A DNA stretch of 64,000 nucleotides from positions 372,001 to 436,000 of the forward strand of contig CAKVHE010000001.1 in NCBI GenBank assembly GCA_934747885.1. The letters are read 5' to 3'. Of this stretch, positions 60,552 through 64,000 are shown in pieces; the stretch's first letter is position 1, and every line of letters starts with the position of its first letter. A program made the translations under genes and the position numbers. The notes under the pieces are model-generated. The model searched no databases, was not told the origin of the DNA, and saw nothing but the letters and a program-made list of their open reading frames with translations. This stretch comes from an uncultured Clostridia bacterium (GTDB lineage: Bacteria > Bacillota > Clostridia > Christensenellales > UBA1242).

Positions 60552-61167
60552 ACTGATTTATGATACCTTCTATTTGAGCGAGAACTTCGTCTTTTGTTTT
60601 ATCTGCATCTACTTCTTTTACCAAGGTTCGCGCCTTGTAATATTCAACCAAAGGTAAAGTACTTTGATTATAAAAAGCAAATCGACTTTTTATGGCTTCT
60701 TCTTGGTCGTCTTTACGCATGGTAAGTTCCCCACCACACGCTGGACATTTGTCTAGATTGCCGTCGCTAAGCAAGTTGAAGATGTTTCCACATTTTGCAC
60801 AAGTACGGCGATTTACTAAGCGAGCCACCAATTTGTTTACATCGTTTTTGAAAACGATAACCAAATCTACCGGTTGTCTTAGCGCTTCGGCTTGTTCGAG
60901 CGAACGAGGGAAGCCGTCCAAGATTATGCCTTGATCTTTTGGAAGAGTTCCAATTTTTTCTTCCAAAAGTTTTATTGTTAATTCCGTTGGAACTAATTTA
61001 CCGCTGTTTACGATTTCGGCAACTTGATTTCCAAGCGTGGTGCCGCTTTTCATAAACTCACGAAGTAAGTCCCCCATTGAAATATGACAAAAATTATGTT
61101 TGGTTGCAAGTAATTTTGCTTGTGTGCCTTTTCCGCAACCTGATGCCCCGATAAAAACTATGTTCAT
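60529..61167 (-). CDS. adk: Adenylate kinase
   Basis: 212 residues. P-loop FIGASGCGKGTQAKLLA, LDGFPRSLEQAEAL, and a zinc-binding LID with CAKCGNIF...CPACGGE typical of Gram-positive enzymes. Interconverts ATP+AMP and 2 ADP. Downstream of secY in the spc operon. Confidence 0.98.
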   Translation of the reverse strand: MNIVFIGASGCGKGTQAKLLATKHNFCHISMGDLLREFMKSGTTLGNQVAEIVNSGKLVPTELTIKLLEEKIGTLPKDQGIILDGFPRSLEQAEALRQPVDLVIVFKNDVNKLVARLVNRRTCAKCGNIFNLLSDGNLDKCPACGGELTMRKDDQEEAIKSRFAFYNQSTLPLVEYYKARTLVKEVDADKTKDEVLAQIEGIINQYDKNIKK

Positions 61168-61176
61168 ACCAATCTC

Positions 61177-62484
61177 CTACAAAATGTTTTTATGACGTTT
61201 CATCATTAAGTTTGCTTCTAGTTGAGTGTTAAACTCAATTGCAACGCTAACTACGATTAACATACCGGTTGCCGTAAAGGCGTTAAGTAGTTCTAGCGAA
61301 CCGCCTGCAACCAAACCAAATACGATAGATGGAACAATTGCAATAAATGCTAAGAAAATTGCACCAAACAATGTAATACGGTTGGACACCTTTTTGAGGT
61401 AATCGGTGGTTGCTTTGCCCGCTCTAATGCCTGGGATAAAGCCACCGTGTTGTTGAATGTTTTGACTAACATCAGCAGGGTTAAATTGAATTTGTGCATA
61501 GAAGAAGGCAAAGAATAAAATTAGTAAGCCGACTAAAATGCTATAACCAACCGTGCCGGTTGCTAGTGCGTCATAATAAAATCTTGCAAACCAACCACTA
61601 TCTCTTGTTACGCCAAATAGTTGCATAATAAGGTTTGGGAAAGTGATGATTGCCGAAGCGAAGATTATTGGCATTACGCCACTTGCGTTAATCTTCATTG
61701 GTATATAACTTGATTGACCGCCTATCATCTTACGGCCTTTAATTTGTTTTGCGTATTGAACAGGAATACGGCGTTCTGCTAAGTCGATAAATACTATTAG
61801 TGCAAAAATTAGCACTGCAAGCACTACAAACGCCAACAATTCCCACGCTGCGCTCCAGTTTCCGTCGAAAATCTTTTGGAAAGAGTTTAAAATCGCGGAG
61901 CCCGCTGAAGCGATGATACCTACGAAAATAATTAGCGACAAACCGTTGCCAATATTTTGTTCGGTAATTCTATCTCCAAGCCACATCGTAAAGCAAGTAC
62001 CTGCAACCATTAGTATCACTACAACAGCGCCAGTTAACCAGATTGGGGCAGAGCCAAACAAATTGGTTAAGCCCTCGGTTCCAAAGCCGATAACAATACC
62101 TACGCCTTGGGCAATTGCTAAAATAAGTGCAACTACTTTGGTGACAGTGTTTAGTTTTTGTCTGCCTTCATCGCCTTCTTTTGACAATCTTTCAAGAGCA
62201 GGAATACCTACGCTTAACAGTTGTACGATGATTGAAGCGTTAATGTATGGTGTTACGCCTAAGGCTAAAAACGAACCATTTGCTAGCGCTGAGCCAGTTA
62301 CGGCGTTTAAAAGCCCTAAAACTCCCAAGTTGTCATCAGAAACTTTTAAGCCATAAACATCAGTATTGATGCCTGGTATTGGTAAAAAGCAACCTAGTCG
62401 GTAAACTAATAATAACGCAATTGTTATTATTAAACTTCTTCTAAGTTCTTTGTTTTTGAATGCACTTGCAAGAGTTTTAAACAT
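61177..62484 (-). CDS. secY: Protein translocase subunit SecY
   Basis: 435 residues, ten membrane segments. Landmarks: LGCFLPIPGINTD, TPYINASIIVQLL, GQSSYIPMKINASGVMPIIF, and the cytosolic GGFIPGIRAGKATTDYL loop. Forms the channel of the Sec translocon. Its start overlaps the rplO stop by 1 nt. Confidence 0.98.
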   Translation of the reverse strand: MFKTLASAFKNKELRRSLIITIALLLVYRLGCFLPIPGINTDVYGLKVSDDNLGVLGLLNAVTGSALANGSFLALGVTPYINASIIVQLLSVGIPALERLSKEGDEGRQKLNTVTKVVALILAIAQGVGIVIGFGTEGLTNLFGSAPIWLTGAVVVILMVAGTCFTMWLGDRITEQNIGNGLSLIIFVGIIASAGSAILNSFQKIFDGNWSAAWELLAFVVLAVLIFALIVFIDLAERRIPVQYAKQIKGRKMIGGQSSYIPMKINASGVMPIIFASAIITFPNLIMQLFGVTRDSGWFARFYYDALATGTVGYSILVGLLILFFAFFYAQIQFNPADVSQNIQQHGGFIPGIRAGKATTDYLKKVSNRITLFGAIFLAFIAIVPSIVFGLVAGGSLELLNAFTATGMLIVVSVAIEFNTQLEANLMMKRHKNIL

Positions 62485-62927
62485 TAAACCACCTCAACCT
62501 TTCCACCAGCGTTTTCAATTTTTGTAATAGCGCTTTGTGAGAACTTAGCAGCTTTTACAGTTAGTGGAACTTCAATATTGCCATTGCCGATAACTTTCAA
62601 GCCGTATGCTTCAATTTTTGAAATCATACCTTTTGCTTTTAGCATTTCAGCAGTAACTACGGTGTTAGGTTCAAGTTTTGCGAGTTCTGCTACGTTAATA
62701 ACAGTGTACTCTTTCTTCCAATTGTTGGTAAATCCGCGTTTTGGAAGTCTACGAAGTAATGGCATTTGACCACCTTCAAAGCCTGGTCTTACGCCACCGC
62801 CAGAACGTGCGTTTTGACCTTTATGACCTTTACCACTGGTTTTGCCCGTGCCTGAACCAATACCACGACCCAAGCGTTTTGTCTTGAAGGTTGAGTTTGG
62901 AGCAGGTGATAAACTTTGAATATTCAT
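62484..62927 (-). CDS. rplO: 50S ribosomal protein L15
   Basis: 147 residues. Landmarks: RLGRGIGSGTGKTSGKGHKGQ, PGFEGGQMPLLRRLPKRGF, and a C-terminal KFSQSAITKIENAGG. spc operon order. Confidence 0.98.
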   Translation of the reverse strand: MNIQSLSPAPNSTFKTKRLGRGIGSGTGKTSGKGHKGQNARSGGGVRPGFEGGQMPLLRRLPKRGFTNNWKKEYTVINVAELAKLEPNTVVTAEMLKAKGMISKIEAYGLKVIGNGNIEVPLTVKAAKFSQSAITKIENAGGKVEVV

Positions 62928-62945
62928 AATTTGCTCTCCTTATAA

Positions 62946-63353
62946 TTATTTAACTTCTTCTACCGTTACCAAATGCTTAACTACAAAAATCATTCCGCGA
63001 GTGCAAGCATTGTCAGGAAGAACGGCCGAGCTACGAATTTTGCGAAGTCCTAGCGCCTGAACGGTGCGTTGTTGCTTTTCGCCACGACCGATTGGACTCT
63101 TTACTAGGGTAACTTTTACCATTGGACTTGCTTTTGTTGCTTTTGCTGCTTTTGCTGCTTTTACTGCTTTTGTAGTTGCCACTTTTTCAGCTTTAACTTC
63201 TTTAACTTCAGTTTTGCTAGCTACTTTGGTTGTTGTCTTTTTTGCAGTTGCTACTTTGGTTGTAGTCTTTTTTGCAGTTGCTACTTTTGTGGTAGTCTTT
63301 TTTGCAGGAGAGGTAGCAGTTGCTTTTGTTGTTGTCTTTTTTGTTGCTTCCAT
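62946..63353 (-). CDS. rpmD: 50S ribosomal protein L30 with histone-H1-like N-terminal tail
   Basis: 135 residues, about twice the usual 60. Residues 77-135 are a normal L30 (VKVTLVKSPIGRGEKQQRTV, RKIRSSAVLPDN). Residues 1-76 consist of repeated KKTTTKVATA units, then Lys/Ala stretches (KAAKAAKATK), like the tails of histone H1 and bacterial Hc1 proteins. The GGAGAAGAATA site lies before the first ATG, and the internal Met before VKVTLVK has none, so the tail is translated. It is in the normal place between rpsE and rplO. Confidence 0.95.
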   Translation of the reverse strand: MEATKKTTTKATATSPAKKTTTKVATAKKTTTKVATAKKTTTKVASKTEVKEVKAEKVATTKAVKAAKAAKATKASPMVKVTLVKSPIGRGEKQQRTVQALGLRKIRSSAVLPDNACTRGMIFVVKHLVTVEEVK

Positions 63354-63363
63354 TATTCTTCTC

Positions 63364-63876
63364 CTATATCTCTTCTACTTTTTTGCCACGCATACGAGCA
63401 ATTTCTTCAGCACTGCGAAGTTGCATTAAACCATTTAATGTTGCTTTTACGCAGTTAACTGGGTTGTTTGAGCCATAAAGTTTTGTGGTAATATCTTTGA
63501 TACCTACAAGTTCTACTACGCTACGAACGCTACCGCCAGCAATGATACCATTACCTTCTGGAGCCGGTTTCATAATAACTTTGGTCTTTTCAAACTTTCC
63601 AATTACTTCGTGTGGGATGGTGGTTTCTTTTAGAGGAACGTTGATCACTCTTTTACGAGCGCTGGTGCCGGCTTTTTCTATAGCTACCGAAACTTCGGCG
63701 CCACGACCCATACCGATACCAACCTTGCCTTTGCGGTCACCAGTTACTACTAGTGCCGAGAAACGCATATTGCGTCCACCTTTAACAACTTTGGTTACAC
63801 GGCGGATGTCAACGGTGAGTTTATCGAAGTCGTCTTTCTTTTCAACTTCTCTTTTTGTTCTTTCAACTTTTGCCAT
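63364..63876 (-). CDS. rpsE: 30S ribosomal protein S5
   Basis: 170 residues. DSRBD-type N-terminal: VTKVVKGGRNMRFSALVVTGD, GKVGIGMGRGAEVS, and C-terminal half with PAPEGNGIIAGGSVRSVVEL. Between rplR and rpmD. Confidence 0.98.
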   Translation of the reverse strand: MAKVERTKREVEKKDDFDKLTVDIRRVTKVVKGGRNMRFSALVVTGDRKGKVGIGMGRGAEVSVAIEKAGTSARKRVINVPLKETTIPHEVIGKFEKTKVIMKPAPEGNGIIAGGSVRSVVELVGIKDITTKLYGSNNPVNCVKATLNGLMQLRSAEEIARMRGKKVEEI

Positions 63877-63894
63877 TTCGTCTTCTCCTATTCC

Positions 63895-64000
63895 CTAAAA
63901 ATCCAATCCAGCGTCACGAGCGCCTTCTGCAAGTTTTTGAACACGGCCGGTGTAAATGTAACCCGAACGGTCAAATACTACATTTTTGATTTTTTTCTTT
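63895..64000 (-). CDS. rplR: 50S ribosomal protein L18, C-terminal part
   Basis: The last 34 residues lie in the window, ending GRVQKLAEGARDAGLDF, the standard L18 C-terminus. The gene continues past the right edge. Followed by rpsE 18 nt later, as in the spc operon. Confidence 0.93.
   Translation of the reverse strand, partial: KKKIKNVVFDRSGYIYTGRVQKLAEGARDAGLDF

Overview
This window comes from a low-GC, AT-rich, endospore-forming member of the Bacillota. It is most likely an uncultured Clostridia-type gut lineage. That placement is inferred from spo0A, the spoIIAA-spoIIAB-sigF operon, a SpoVB-like flippase, Gram-positive Shine-Dalgarno sites and the ribosomal gene order. No species is claimed.

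Region by region: 1-3.7 kb holds a truncated unknown gene, recX, an IMPACT/YigZ-family gene and enolase. At 3.75-5.77 kb lies a solitary 16S rRNA gene on the minus strand with its own promoter, a closed leader/trailer processing stem and a terminator, and no 23S or 5S after it. At 5.9-11.9 kb are an acidic zinc-ribbon protein, spo0A, a 0.9-kb non-coding stretch with tandem repeats and a run of composite hairpins, the floA flotillin pair, and a divergent ogg/metallopeptidase-like pair whose promoters abut the start codons. At 12-16.5 kb is the str operon (rpsL-rpsG-fusA-tuf). At 16.6-24.6 kb are an acetyltransferase, a SpoVB-like/DUF421/DUF4363 set, a TasA/camelysin-like secreted protein, the spoIIA operon and a methyltransferase. 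At 24.6-30.2 kb is a glycerol-3-phosphate oxidation set divergent from glpK, then a second TasA-like protein. At 30.2-43 kb are cysS, a MarR-type regulator, metG, an SDR, radC, a surface lipoprotein, initiator tRNA, a phosphatase/rpiB/membrane-protein operon, and an SPFH protein with zinc ribbons. The window ends (56.1-64 kb) with tRNA-Met and tRNA-Glu and the minus-strand spc/alpha operon from rplR to rplQ.

The standout is 43,389-51,661. It is an 8.3-kb element integrated in the 3' end of a tRNA-Val gene and bounded by a 47-bp direct repeat. It encodes a tyrosine integrase, an XRE repressor with a divergent promoter and palindromic operator, small early proteins, a small coat-like protein followed by a strong terminator, a secreted C-terminally anchored protein with five InlB-type repeats, two small membrane proteins, a Zot/pI-like ATPase and a pC194-type rolling-circle Rep. 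This is the gene plan of a filamentous phage (inovirus) prophage in a monoderm host, without a secretin. Just beyond its right end lies a scar of a related repressor gene start, which suggests repeated use of the site.

Other unusual points are a Spo0A whose phosphoacceptor Asp is Glu, a ribosomal protein L30 with a histone-H1-like Lys/Thr/Ala N-terminal tail, and an L17 with a large basic insertion.
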